Source: Paenibacillus sp. URB8-2
Lineage (GTDB): Bacteria; Bacillota; Bacilli; Paenibacillales; Paenibacillaceae
Assembly: GCF_013393385.1 (NCBI RefSeq)
Contig: NZ_AP023239.1
Location: 4,774,001-4,838,000 of the forward strand
Length of the DNA stretch: 64,000 nucleotides
Direction of reading: 5' to 3'
Part shown: positions 28,044 to 41,536 of the stretch, piece by piece
Layout: every line of letters starts with the position of its first letter
How positions within the stretch are numbered: position 1 is the stretch's first letter
Notes under the pieces: model-generated
Database searches by the model: none
What the model saw: the letters and a program-made list of their open reading frames with translations, nothing else
What the model was told of the DNA's origin: nothing
Translations under genes and position numbers: made by a program

Positions 28044-29312
28044 TTATCGAAAGACTTCTCCTCCATTCATCAGAACATTTCCAAAATAGTTCACCATTTC
28101 CGCCGTCCCCCGATAGCCGACACTGACATGAAATGAGGAACCGAAGCGGTTAAACACAGGAAAGCCGAAGGGAATAAAAGGAATGCCCCTTTCTTCCGCC
28201 ACCGATTCGCTGTAAGAACTGCCGATCCATAAATCGGCTGTCTGCGCCGTTTCTTTTTCGAATATCAGCGATTCATGGACATGCTCAAAAGATTTGACGC
28301 CGACTTCCAAAAGCCACTGGGACAGCGAGCGCAAATGGTCCGGCTCGAGCGCCGCGACAATCCGCTTCCCTCTGAACGTTGAACAAGTGTCCAGCATGCA
28401 ATCCAGAAGAAACTGCCGCTGCCAGCGGTATTTGACCTGAACCTCGCTTCCGCTCAGCTCAAGCAGGAATTGAAAGAATTCATCCGTCTCCTGCAGACCG
28501 GTTATGCCTTGGAATACACGATAAGGGATGTTCAGCTCTTTGCTGAGCAGCTTGGCGCAGGGCTCCATGCTGCGCCCGACCGCTACGGTGCAGCCGGAGG
28601 AAACCATTTCTCTCAGATAGTCCAAGGGAACCCCGCCTCGGGATAAAGAGGTATGGCCGGTCAGCAGATGACCCGTCAGCGAAGAAGACAGATCGGGCAG
28701 TACGATAACCTCCATGCCAAACGAAGCGATGATTTCTTTTAATTCCATAACATCTCCCGGTGTCAGATGAGGGCCAGGCAGGAGGTTGATCCGGTTGCGG
28801 TGTTTTTTGGGCGGGGCTTTGGGACGGGAATTGATTATTTCTTCGATTACGGCCTGTACAACTCGGACATATCCCGATTCAACAGAGCCTTCATAATCAG
28901 GGAGCGAGAGCGTCAACAGCAGCTTGTCTTGAAAAACAGGCCGGTTCTCCTCCAAATAACGGCTTGTAATTCCCTGCAAATCCTCTTTGGTTGCCTCCGT
29001 TAACGAAGTGCCGATCATGGCAAGCACATCCGGGCTATCCTCGGACATTGCATGCCGGATCGCTTCACAGACCGCATTGTCGGCGCCGAGGATGACATCG
29101 GAATCCTGAATGGATACATTTTGTATGGAGACAGGTTCGCGGAAGTGGCGGGACAAGACGGTCCGGATTGATTCCGCACACCCCGATACCCCGTGCAGAA
29201 TAGGCATGGAGCGGTAAATGCCCTGAAGGGCAAGCACACCGCCGATCGTCTGGTTGCCAAGCAGGAGATTGCCCGGCAGCGGTCCGGTAGCCGAACTGAA
29301 ATGTATACTCAT
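28044..29312 (-). CDS. nifN: NifN-like nitrogenase cofactor scaffold subunit
   Basis: A 422-aa member of the nitrogenase component 1 family that best resembles NifN: TIGGVLALQGIYRSMPILHGVSGC with Cys44, then RHFREPVSIQNVSIQDSDVILGADNA, and a C-terminal half with two more Rossmann-like domains. NifN pairs with NifE to form the scaffold on which the NifB product is matured. It starts three bases after the NifE-like stop, with GGGAGGTG inside the end of that gene, so the two are translationally coupled. A 270-bp promoter region separates it from the NifX-like gene. An alternative reading is a NifK-like subunit of an unknown nitrogenase-like enzyme; the short N-terminus favours NifN. Confidence 0.78.
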   Translation of the reverse strand: MSIHFSSATGPLPGNLLLGNQTIGGVLALQGIYRSMPILHGVSGCAESIRTVLSRHFREPVSIQNVSIQDSDVILGADNAVCEAIRHAMSEDSPDVLAMIGTSLTEATKEDLQGITSRYLEENRPVFQDKLLLTLSLPDYEGSVESGYVRVVQAVIEEIINSRPKAPPKKHRNRINLLPGPHLTPGDVMELKEIIASFGMEVIVLPDLSSSLTGHLLTGHTSLSRGGVPLDYLREMVSSGCTVAVGRSMEPCAKLLSKELNIPYRVFQGITGLQETDEFFQFLLELSGSEVQVKYRWQRQFLLDCMLDTCSTFRGKRIVAALEPDHLRSLSQWLLEVGVKSFEHVHESLIFEKETAQTADLWIGSSYSESVAEERGIPFIPFGFPVFNRFGSSFHVSVGYRGTAEMVNYFGNVLMNGGEVFR

Positions 29313-29315
29313 CGG

Positions 29316-30665
29316 TCACACCTCCCACGGCGAACGGCGGCGGACCATTTGCCAAATGGGCTGTTCCAAAATATCCATAAGATCCTCGGCCATTCTCCGC
29401 AAGCCGGCATATCCCGTGTACGTCTTCCTGCGCTCTCCGTCAATATCCAGAAACGGTATTTTCTCTTTCAAAGGCACATAGGCGCTTCGCCCACTGACGA
29501 TCATCAGATCGGCTTTCCGTCCCTCATACAGCTCAAGTATGCTTTTTTCGTCAATCTCCGTAATGATCAGAGTATCATCCTTGATTCTTTCCTTGATTCG
29601 GGACACATCTTCCCGCGCATTCGAATAGGTGCCGATGACCGTGATCCGCAGACCGAGCTCATACAGCGCCGAGATATACAACCAGCTCTCCGCCCCTTCC
29701 GTAAAGAGCACGACTTTCTTTCCCTTCAGAGGTTTGCAGGTTAAGGAAATTTCTTTGCGAACACGCGCTTCCTCCTTGCGCATAAACCGTTGAAGTCTAT
29801 CATCCAGCTCCGCATCCTGAAAGTAGTAAGCAAGCTGGCGCAGAGAGAACCGGATTTCATTGGACCCGCAGAAAGATCCCTCACAAAAAGGGATACCGAA
29901 CGAATCCTGCATGTGCCTGGCCAAATTCAACATCGACCTGCCGCCTACAAGCATATTCACCTTCGCAAGATGGGCCGCACGCAGTTCATCAAAGGAACAG
30001 TCTCCCCCAATTCGCGTCACTACACGGATTCCCGTCTCGGACAGCAAGCCTTCGATTTCCTTCATCTCTTGTGAAAAAGAATACTCGCCGATTAAATTGA
30101 TATCAAACGGAGTGCTTTCTTTGTCCTCAACGTCCGTTGTTGTACCGATCACTTTCTCGAACAAGGCCTCCCCTGCATACCGGCTCCCTATGTTCTGGCC
30201 TCCGGCAAATCCTGGATTATGAACGGCGATCACCGATATTCCCCAGGCCTGCTCCGCCTTTTCACACACAGCATTCAAATCCTCCATAGTAAAAAGAGTG
30301 GCGCAGGTCGCATACACAAAGACACAAGGCGGATGGTGCCGCCGGACAATATGGCCGATCATTTGCAGAAGCTTACTCTCGCTGCCGAGCATTAAATCTT
30401 CTTCCGTCAGTCCCATGGAAAACACAAGCTTGGACAACGAGCCGCCAGGCGACTGCGCCTTCAGCATTCCCCAACCGTTTTGAAGACAGCTTGCAGTGCC
30501 ATGAACCAGATGCGCCGTGTCCAAGATCGGCATCAATACCGACTGTGAGCCCTGAAAAGCGCAGGGGTGTGTCCGCTCCCCCGGCTTTGGACTGGAGCAG
30601 CCCATTTTATCCGGACAATTATTATGTTCGCATGCAGGTTCAACAAATAAGCCGGAATGATGCAT
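29316..30665 (-). CDS. nifE: NifE-like nitrogenase cofactor scaffold subunit
   Basis: A 449-aa protein with NifE landmarks: HPCAFQGSQSVLMPILDTAHLVHG (Cys35), Cys60 in TASCLQNGW, Cys121 in YATCATLF, NPGFAGGQNIGSRYAGEALFEKVIGT and LNLARHMQDSFGIPFCEGSFCG. The N-terminus has extra cysteines (ACEHNNC and MGC). The position matching Cys250 of Azotobacter NifE (and the cofactor-ligand Cys275 of NifD) is Gly241 in LVGGRSML, so cofactor coordination must differ from classic NifEN. The start is the ATG at 30665, seven bases after GGAGGG; the upstream TTG at 30680 overlaps that site. First gene of the cluster; its A/T-rich leader contains TATAAT-like hexamers but no GlnR box that I can see. Confidence 0.78.
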   Translation of the reverse strand: MHHSGLFVEPACEHNNCPDKMGCSSPKPGERTHPCAFQGSQSVLMPILDTAHLVHGTASCLQNGWGMLKAQSPGGSLSKLVFSMGLTEEDLMLGSESKLLQMIGHIVRRHHPPCVFVYATCATLFTMEDLNAVCEKAEQAWGISVIAVHNPGFAGGQNIGSRYAGEALFEKVIGTTTDVEDKESTPFDINLIGEYSFSQEMKEIEGLLSETGIRVVTRIGGDCSFDELRAAHLAKVNMLVGGRSMLNLARHMQDSFGIPFCEGSFCGSNEIRFSLRQLAYYFQDAELDDRLQRFMRKEEARVRKEISLTCKPLKGKKVVLFTEGAESWLYISALYELGLRITVIGTYSNAREDVSRIKERIKDDTLIITEIDEKSILELYEGRKADLMIVSGRSAYVPLKEKIPFLDIDGERRKTYTGYAGLRRMAEDLMDILEQPIWQMVRRRSPWEV

Positions 30666-30838
30666 TGGATAACCCTCCAATCACACAGTTTATATCTAAT
30701 TATATTTAATTATAATTAATTATCAATATTTATAATGTATTTCATGAATTTGGGTGCAATGTCCGTGTTTCACAGGGGAAGTGTTAGCCAGTGTGGTATT
30801 GATGTTTGGGTCGGAGAAAAAAAGAAAAGCAAAAATAA

Positions 30839-30882
30839 AAATAGGCTTATAAGATCGCTAAAGCAATCTTATAAGCCTATTT
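30839..30882 (-). terminator. Terminator of the rRNA-tRNA operon
   Basis: A perfect 17-bp stem pairs AAATAGGCTTATAAGAT (30839-30855) with ATCTTATAAGCCTATTT (30866-30882). The plus-strand A-rich run to its left gives a long U-rich tail for leftward transcription, directly after tRNA-Leu. Confidence 0.9.
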
Positions 30883-30887
30883 GATGA

Positions 30888-30966
30888 TGCCGGTGAGAGG
30901 ACTCGAACCTCCACGGTTTCCCTCACGATTTTGAGTCGCGCGCGTCTGCCATTCCGCCACACCGGC
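30888..30966 (-). tRNA. tRNA-Leu (CAA)
   Basis: Acceptor GCCGGTG/CACCGGC, anticodon loop CTCAAAA (anticodon CAA), and a compact variable arm. No encoded CCA. Last gene of the array. Confidence 0.9.
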
Positions 30967-31007
30967 GCGGATCATGGAAATGAGATCATTTCCTCTAAAT
31001 AAAGCAA

Positions 31008-31081
31008 TGGAGGCGCCACCCAGATTCGAACTGGGGATAGAGCTTTTGCAGAGCTGTGCCTTACCACTTGGCTATGGCGCC
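31008..31081 (-). tRNA. tRNA-Cys (GCA)
   Basis: Acceptor GGCGCCA, loop CTGCAAA with anticodon GCA; CCA is encoded. Confidence 0.93.
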
Positions 31082-31090
31082 GTATAAAGA

Positions 31091-31165
31091 TGGAGCGGAC
31101 GACGGGAATCGAACCCGCGACCCTCGCCTTGGCAAGGCGATGCTCTACCGCTGAGCCACGTCCGC
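31091..31165 (-). tRNA. tRNA-Gly (GCC)
   Basis: Acceptor GCGGACG, loop TTGCCAA with anticodon GCC; CCA is encoded. Confidence 0.95.
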
Positions 31166-31169
31166 AAAA

Positions 31170-31244
31170 TGGCTGGGGATATAGGATTCGAACCTATGCA
31201 TGACGGAGTCAAAGTCCGTTGCCTTACCGCTTGGCTAATCCCCA
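31170..31244 (-). tRNA. tRNA-Gln (TTG)
   Basis: Acceptor TGGGGAT, loop CTTTGAC with anticodon TTG; CCA is encoded. Confidence 0.95.
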
Positions 31245-31264
31245 ATACATTCCAATAAGTAATA

Positions 31265-31341
31265 TGGGGCGATCGATGGGACTTGAACCCACGAATGCCG
31301 GAGCCACAATCCGGTGCGTTAACCCCTTCGCCACGACCGCC
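31265..31341 (-). tRNA. tRNA-His (GTG)
   Basis: Loop TTGTGGC with anticodon GTG. The extra 5' G(-1) pairs with C73 as in all bacterial tRNA-His, and CCA is encoded. Confidence 0.95.
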
Positions 31342-31367
31342 ATATGTTATGGAATGCTGAAATTATT

Positions 31368-31441
31368 TGGCAGGGGCAGCAGGAATTGAACCCACACTAA
31401 CGGTTTTGGAGACCGCTGTTCTACCTTTAAACTATGCCCCT
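31368..31441 (-). tRNA. tRNA-Trp (CCA)
   Basis: Acceptor AGGGGCA/TGCCCCT, loop CTCCAAA with anticodon CCA; 3' CCA is encoded after discriminator G. Confidence 0.95.
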
Positions 31442-31445
31442 AAAC

Positions 31446-31531
31446 TGGTGGAGGATGATGGATTCGAACCACCGAACTCGTAAGAGAACAGATTTACAGT
31501 CTGCTGCGTTTGGCCACTTCGCTAATCCTCC
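31446..31531 (-). tRNA. tRNA-Tyr (GTA)
   Basis: Acceptor GGAGGAT, loop CTGTAAA with anticodon GTA, long class II variable arm; CCA is encoded. Confidence 0.95.
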
Positions 31532-31538
31532 AGGAAAA

Positions 31539-31614
<76 letters not shown>

Positions 31615-31634
31615 TTATTCAATTATTAAATTCA

Positions 31635-31710
<76 letters not shown>

Positions 31711-31729
31711 AAACCCGTATTGAAATAAA

Positions 31730-31806
31730 TGGCGGAACCGACGGGATTCGAACCCGCGATCTCCTGCGTGACAGGCAGGCATGTTAGGCCTCTACACCAC
31801 GGTTCC
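31730..31806 (-). tRNA. tRNA-Asp (GTC)
   Basis: Acceptor GGAACCG/CGGTTCC, loop CTGTCAC with anticodon GTC; CCA is encoded. Confidence 0.95.
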
Positions 31807-31828
31807 ACGAGGCTTCTTCTCTAAGAAG

Positions 31829-31908
<80 letters not shown>

Positions 31909-31938
31909 TCAGTAAAAAGTATTTATTTAGTAGTATCA

Positions 31939-32014
31939 TGGTGGAGGCTGAGGGGATCGAACCCCCGACCCTCTGCTTGTAAGGCAGATGCTCTCCCAGC
32001 TGAGCTAAGCCTCC
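31939..32014 (-). tRNA. tRNA-Val (TAC)
   Basis: Acceptor GGAGGCT, loop CTTACAA with anticodon TAC; CCA is encoded. Confidence 0.95.
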
Positions 32015-32070
32015 ATAAAAGAACAATTGTTATCTTACCAGATATCTCAACCGTAAAGCAAGTTTGAAGA

Positions 32071-32145
32071 TGGTGACCCGTAGGGGATTCGAACCCCTGT
32101 TACCTCCGTGAAAGGGAGGTGTCTTAACCCCTTGACCAACGGGCC
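32071..32145 (-). tRNA. tRNA-Glu (TTC)
   Basis: Acceptor GGCCCGT/ACGGGTC with one G-U pair, loop CTTTCAC with anticodon TTC; CCA is encoded. Confidence 0.95.
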
Positions 32146-32161
32146 ATACCTTAAAATATAG

Positions 32162-32253
32162 TGGCGGAGAGAGAGGGATTCGAACCCTCGAGACGCTTTT
32201 GACGCCTACACGATTTCCAATCGTGCTCCTTCGGCCAACTCGGACACCTCTCC
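32162..32253 (-). tRNA. tRNA-Ser (GGA)
   Basis: Loop TTGGAAA with anticodon GGA, long variable arm; CCA is encoded after discriminator G. Confidence 0.95.
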
Positions 32254-32257
32254 ATAA

Positions 32258-32333
32258 TGGCTCCCCGAACAGGACTCGAACCTGTGACAACTCGATTAAC
32301 AGTCGAGTGCTCTACCAACTGAGCTATCAGGGA
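32258..32333 (-). tRNA. tRNA-Asn (GTT)
   Basis: Acceptor TCCCTGA/TCGGGGA, loop CTGTTAA with anticodon GTT; CCA is encoded. First tRNA after 23S; only about 70 bp separates it from the 23S 3' end, too little for a 5S gene. Confidence 0.95.
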
Positions 32334-32403
32334 ACAATATTCAATTCAAGCTTGATCGCCTGAAAACTGGAACCGAAACGAAACCTTGCATTTTAGAAAT
32401 TTG

Positions 32404-37137
<4,734 letters not shown>

Positions 37138-37354
37138 GTTTTTTCGTGCAGTTACCACCCGAATCACTCCGAGAAAATAACCATCCGAAAAGTTTATCGA
37201 TAGAGCGATTCGCTCATTTTGAAACATCTGACGAGAATTTGCATTCTCTTCATTTTGGAACTCGCTAAAGCGAATTCCCACTCACTCGTTGTTCAGTTTT
37301 CAAAGATCAATTTCTCTTCCAGTGCATCACCGCGTCTCTTGCAGCGACCTTTAT

Positions 37355-37384
37355 AATATATCACGCCGGCTCCGTTTTAGTCAA
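37355..37384 (-). promoter_or_regulatory. rRNA operon promoter
   Basis: On the minus strand TTGACT (37379-37384) and TATATT (37355-37360) are 18 bp apart, preceded by an A/T-rich UP-like stretch (37385-37420). The leader that follows contains the conserved rRNA antitermination/processing motif near 37290-37312. Confidence 0.8.
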
Positions 37385-37593
37385 CCTTTTTTTTGAAATC
37401 AATTTTTCGATTGCTTTACAAAAGGTTTTCGCTCCAGAGGGACGAGTTATAATTTATCACATGAACGAGCAGACAGTCAACCATAAATATTGTTGTTCAT
37501 ATCCCCGCCTTCTCCATGGATAGAATAAAAAAAAGAGAGCGCTTCGCCTCTCCAGTTCATTAAAAACTTCATATTCAAGATCAGGGCAATATA

Positions 37594-38466
37594 TTATAAA
37601 GTGTATCGTATCGGATACCTGCCGCCCGCATCGGCCCATGACGCCATTTCTTTAATCATTGCGCGAGATGCCAGCTTGCGAAGGACAAACGGCAGTTCCG
37701 CTTCCACATCTTTGAGTCCAGGAAAGCAGAGAAGCTCCTCTACGCTGCTTGGCTCCTTGCGGTCTCTTAGCAAGTCAAGAAGCCATTTGCAGCAGTCGCC
37801 CATTTTGGACATGAGGGAGAACTCGCAAGCAAGCTGAACGAGCTGAATTCTTTGTTCCATCGTTTCGCCGCTGATTGTCAATTCCTCGTACAGCTTATAA
37901 ACCGAGTTGTTTAGATTCTTCACCTGCTCCCATACCGCAGGCATCGGATAGTGGCCAGCCTCGCTGACCTCCATCCGAGCCCAATGGTACAGGGCAGCCA
38001 GAATGCAGTTGTATGAATCCATATAGCAGCCCGCCTGTAAATAGCGTTTTGACTTCACATGCAAATGCAGAAACCGGGCAAATTCCACGAACAACACCCG
38101 TTCTCTGAGTGGCTGCTCAAAGCGAATCACTTCTTGGCGGAGCCGGTCCAGAATTCCTTGGGGGTCCCAAATGATTTCGCCTTCCAGCAGGCAGGTAACT
38201 CGCTCGTTATTGTCTCCTGTTATAATGGAACGTTCCAGCATCGAAAGTCCCACGCGGAGAGTCTGGGTCCGAAATTCGCCTGCAATCATGTGATCAATAA
38301 GCCGGTTCTCTTCCCCGTTCTCATGGAGAATCATTACAACTCTATCGAAATCGTGAAGAAGAGCGCTCTGAAAAGGAGCATTCCCTCGGGGTCCCAAAGC
38401 AATCACTCCCAGGGCATTCACGTCAAAAATATCTCCATTTAATAATGTCAGATTGGATAATTCCAT
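37594..38466 (-). CDS. ygxA: YgxA-type nucleotidyltransferase-like protein
   Basis: About 290 residues in the YgxA family: an N-terminal segment like a degenerate nucleotidyltransferase (LALGPRGNAPFQSALLHDFDRVVMIL) and a helical C-terminal substrate-binding-like part. No biochemical function is known. The start at 38466 follows GGAGG by five bases; the ORF could be extended by five residues but that start overlaps the ribosome site. Its place directly upstream of the rRNA operon is the same as in B. subtilis (perR-ygxA-rrnD), which supports the assignment. Confidence 0.82.
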   Translation of the reverse strand: MELSNLTLLNGDIFDVNALGVIALGPRGNAPFQSALLHDFDRVVMILHENGEENRLIDHMIAGEFRTQTLRVGLSMLERSIITGDNNERVTCLLEGEIIWDPQGILDRLRQEVIRFEQPLRERVLFVEFARFLHLHVKSKRYLQAGCYMDSYNCILAALYHWARMEVSEAGHYPMPAVWEQVKNLNNSVYKLYEELTISGETMEQRIQLVQLACEFSLMSKMGDCCKWLLDLLRDRKEPSSVEELLCFPGLKDVEAELPFVLRKLASRAMIKEMASWADAGGRYPIRYTL

Positions 38467-38607
38467 ATCGTCCTCCATCAAATTTGGCGATTTTGCGTCA
38501 ATTCAGTTATAATTCTTTTATCTTAGAATCTTAATCTATTAATTCTACATATCCATTTCAGTTCCTTCTGGACGACCGAACTATATTTAAGCTGGGAGAA
38601 AATACTC

Positions 38608-38973
38608 ATGATCTTTAAATCCGCCAAGATTAACGCTTTTCGAACCTGGGGTCTGCTGCTGACCATGCTCGGAATGGGGCTTATGATTCTGGGGACAGCG
38701 GGCATTGTGTTCTGGGGTCAGACAGGTAAAATTGTCGCTGGAATCGGTCTTGTGATTGGCTTGGTTTCCATGATGGCCAGTCTTGCGATTTATTTTTGGG
38801 CCGGTATGCTCTCTACAAGCGCTGTTCAAGTGGAATGTCCCGAGTGCCGCAAGCTGACCAAAATGCTCGGAAAAACGGATCGCTGCATGTTCTGCCATAC
38901 GATTCTTACCCTGGACCCTGAACTGGCGACCATTACCTCCGAGCAGCTTAAAAGCGAGCAGGTTAAGCGATGA
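38608..38973 (+). CDS. ygzB: YgzB-family membrane zinc-ribbon protein
   Basis: 121 residues: two transmembrane helices (about 15-35 and 43-65), then a cytoplasmic zinc-ribbon with CPEC and CMFC pairs. This is the YgzB/UPF0295 pattern. Function unknown. GGGAG lies before the ATG. In B. subtilis ygzB is next to perR; here GH18 lies between them. Confidence 0.85.
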   Translation: MIFKSAKINAFRTWGLLLTMLGMGLMILGTAGIVFWGQTGKIVAGIGLVIGLVSMMASLAIYFWAGMLSTSAVQVECPECRKLTKMLGKTDRCMFCHTILTLDPELATITSEQLKSEQVKR

Positions 38974-39005
38974 CCTGTATTGTCGGACACAGAAAAAAAC
39001 GGCAA

Positions 39006-39043
39006 TAAAAAAAGAGGCACTCCAAGGAGAGGCCTCTTTTTTA
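39006..39043. terminator. Bidirectional terminator between ygzB and the GH18 gene
   Basis: AAAAAAAGAGGC-x-CTC pairs with GAG-x-GGCCTCTTTTTT, so both convergent genes get a stem and a U-tract. Confidence 0.85.
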
Positions 39044-39080
39044 CTATGCATGATTGTATAAATGCTGTTCAGCAACATTA

Positions 39081-40790
39081 TTAATGGATTCCGCCCAGTG
39101 TTTCCCAAGCCGCCTCATCCGCAAAGCTGCGGTTCCAAGAGGCAATTCCCCCCAGCTTCAAAGACTTGGCAAGCTTCACTCTCGACTGCAACGACACTTT
39201 GTCCTCGATCCATATTTTGCGCAGAACTCCGTCTTCCTTATATTCCACATAGTTTTGTCCTGTATCTTTGGAAAGGACGGGTTTCAGCTTCTTGGAACGG
39301 ATAATATCGGCAACGGCTTCCATTCCGACCGCTTTGGAGCTTACTTTCGTTGTTCCTTCAACCTTCTGTTCCGTCCAAATGCGAGTATACAGAGGAACGC
39401 CTAAAACAAGCTTGCGGGCCGGCACAGCATCCTCTTCCAGAATGCGCTCCATGGAGTTCTGCGACCAGGAAAGCGATGCCACTGACCCGGCTTCAGGACT
39501 GGATGCCCAATGCTCATCATATGCCATAACGATTATAAAATCGGCCAAGGCTCCCAGCGCGCGCCGGTCGAGAAAGAGCGACCACATTTCGCTGTTCGAC
39601 TTGGGAGTGACGTCGATAGAAAGAATGAGATTTTTCGCTTGGGCCATCGGCTTTAGCTCTCGCATAAATTGCGTTACACTGTCGCCATCCTTCGTGTATA
39701 CATTTTCAAAATCGATATTGATACCGTCCAGATTGTAAAGGTCGCAGTATTCCAGCATCTGTACGATCGTCCTCATTCGCTTTTCATAGGTGGATAACGC
39801 CTGGGCGGTCAAGTCGGGATCGAAGCTGTTGCTTAGCAATCCCCACACTTCCATTCCCTGACCGTGTGCCCATGTCACATAAGCCTGGTCGGCTTGGCTG
39901 CGCACATTACCTTCACCGTCGACAATCTTGAACCAGGTAGGGCTCACGACATTTACACCTGTCAGCTTGCCGATGGAAGCGGGAGTTGGGTTTCGATTAT
40001 ACACGGCTTCCCAGGTGAGATTCACGGCTTTACCATCCCAGCTGCGTTCCGCCCGGGTTGGAGCGGATGTTTTCTTTTTCACCGTCTTGCTTCCGGTCTC
40101 CGCCAGCTCCGCCGCTTTTACATAACCCGCGTATCCGGAGTCCATTTGAACGTACAGCCATTCTTCCTGACGGCTCCAGATTCTCACTTTGGTCCCAGCC
40201 TTCATTTTGGCCAGAACGGGTGCATGAATCGTCGCCTCGGTGCGCAGCACGGCTTTATTCTTCTGCACTTGTCCCAGTGGTACCGTTTCGCCGGCAGTCA
40301 TGATTAGAACCGCTCCCGTTTCCGCATTCTCGTGTACATCAAGACCATATAAGCTTTTAAGCGTCTCAGCCGGCAAATAAGTGATCCCGCCCCGCTCTTC
40401 AGGAGCCAGCCGAAGCTGAATCGGCTTATTGTTGAGACTGGCTGCCTTCTTGTCCGCCTGCATATATAAAAGCTCGCTGTCCGTCGTAAGGATAACCGAC
40501 TTCGTCCCTGATTCATACCGAATGGAGGAGTCTACTGCTTTCTGCAAAAGCGGAAGAGGAAGCACCAGGCTCTCGCCGGAGCCCGAAGCGGAATAGCCGG
40601 TATATTTGCCCTTGATGAAAATCGGCTTGTCCGTCCCTTTCCACTCCGGGTCTACCTGAAGGGGATTCGGCAGTACGTAAAAGATTACCGCATAAGCTGC
40701 CGCCGCAATAATAAGCAGACCTGCCAGCCTGCGAAGAAGCCCCCTTCGCCTGCCGGCGCGTCCGCGTCCATTTTTCTGTCTTTTGTTCAA
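39081..40790 (-). CDS. Membrane-anchored GH18-family hydrolase with SH3 domain
   Basis: A basic N-terminus and one hydrophobic helix (about 22-40) anchor or export the protein. Residues ~60-165 resemble a copper-amine-oxidase-N-like stalk domain, 170-230 a bacterial SH3 wall-binding domain, and 255-569 a GH18 barrel with the active-site motif LDGINIDFE (catalytic Glu362). GH18 proteins of this architecture in Bacilli act on peptidoglycan or chitin-like glycans, often in spore cortex lysis, but there is no LysM as in SleL/YaaH. The start is TTG at 40790, seven bases after GGAGGA. Substrate is not settled. Confidence 0.82.
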   Translation of the reverse strand: MNKRQKNGRGRAGRRRGLLRRLAGLLIIAAAAYAVIFYVLPNPLQVDPEWKGTDKPIFIKGKYTGYSASGSGESLVLPLPLLQKAVDSSIRYESGTKSVILTTDSELLYMQADKKAASLNNKPIQLRLAPEERGGITYLPAETLKSLYGLDVHENAETGAVLIMTAGETVPLGQVQKNKAVLRTEATIHAPVLAKMKAGTKVRIWSRQEEWLYVQMDSGYAGYVKAAELAETGSKTVKKKTSAPTRAERSWDGKAVNLTWEAVYNRNPTPASIGKLTGVNVVSPTWFKIVDGEGNVRSQADQAYVTWAHGQGMEVWGLLSNSFDPDLTAQALSTYEKRMRTIVQMLEYCDLYNLDGINIDFENVYTKDGDSVTQFMRELKPMAQAKNLILSIDVTPKSNSEMWSLFLDRRALGALADFIIVMAYDEHWASSPEAGSVASLSWSQNSMERILEEDAVPARKLVLGVPLYTRIWTEQKVEGTTKVSSKAVGMEAVADIIRSKKLKPVLSKDTGQNYVEYKEDGVLRKIWIEDKVSLQSRVKLAKSLKLGGIASWNRSFADEAAWETLGGIH

Positions 40791-40973
40791 AATAAATCCT
40801 CCATACGTTGCTGAAATTAAACTGAGGGAAATGCTGCCATAAAAAAGAAAACGTGGGGCATCCGCTATATTTTCGGACTCCGCACGTTGTCATTGCTTTC
40901 AGGCAAAGGCGTCCACTGCCTTTAAAGGGGCGGCGAAGTCTTACACCATACTGTATTCAGTTTCGATTTATGA

Positions 40974-41405
40974 TTAATGCTGTTTGTTCGAGCAGCATCC
41001 GCAAATGCCATACAATTCCATGCGCAATCCATTCACCTTGAAGCCGGTAGCCTTCTCCGCCTCACGCTCAACCTCATGCAGTGAAGGATAACTAAAATCC
41101 TCGATTTTGCCGCACTTCTGGCATATGATGTGGTAATGGTCGGTTACATTGGCATCGAAGCGGCTGGAATTGTCGCCGTACGTCAGCTCGCGGACCATTC
41201 CCGCTTCCATGAACATCTTGAGATTATTGTACACGGTGGCAACGCTCATGCTTGGAAATTTCAGCTCCAGCGCACGGTAAATCTCATCTGCGGTAGGATG
41301 ATTCATCGATTCCATCAAGTAGGTTAAAATCGCATGACGCTGTGGCGTAATACGGACACCCGTTGTCTTCAGTTGTTCCAATGCGTGCTGTACGCCGCTT
41401 CCCAT
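40974..41405 (-). CDS. perR: Peroxide-sensing regulator PerR (Fur family)
   Basis: Winged-helix N-terminal domain ([24 protein letters not shown]) and a metal-binding dimer domain. [17 protein letters not shown] holds the histidines and aspartate used for the regulatory Fe/Mn site plus the first structural-zinc CxxC; GICGCC holds the second pair. This arrangement matches PerR more than Fur or Zur. Metal-catalysed oxidation of the histidines releases it from DNA. The start is placed at 41405, seven bases after GGCGGTG; the GTG at 41423 is an alternative. A near-consensus Per box is in its own upstream region. Confidence 0.88.
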   Translation of the reverse strand: MGSGVQHALEQLKTTGVRITPQRHAILTYLMESMNHPTADEIYRALELKFPSMSVATVYNNLKMFMEAGMVRELTYGDNSSRFDANVTDHYHIICQKCGKIEDFSYPSLHEVEREAEKATGFKVNGLRMELYGICGCCSNKQH

Positions 41406-41458
41406 TCCTGTCACCGCCTTCACATCTGAGTCATGAGTAAATAAACGTTATTGTTTTT

Positions 41459-41488
41459 ATTGTAAGACCGGTTCTTTATTATTGTCAA
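41459..41488 (-). promoter_or_regulatory. perR promoter
   Basis: Minus-strand TTGACA (41483-41488) and TACAAT (41459-41464) with an 18-bp spacer, about 50 bp upstream of the start codon. Confidence 0.75.
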
Positions 41489-41501
41489 CGTGAACAGTTA
41501 A

Positions 41502-41516
41502 TTATATTGATTATTA
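41502..41516 (-). promoter_or_regulatory. Candidate Per box
   Basis: TTATATTGATTATTA matches the 15-bp Per box TTATAATNATTATAA at all but two fixed positions and lies just upstream of the perR -35, which fits autoregulation by PerR. Confidence 0.6.
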
Positions 41517-41536
41517 TTTGATAAAAATTAGTTTAT

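Noticed and set aside
30681..30838. GlnR box before the NifE-like gene
   Set aside because: TGTGAAACACGGACATT looks similar at first but the second half-site is out of register; no match to TGTNA-N7-TNACA.
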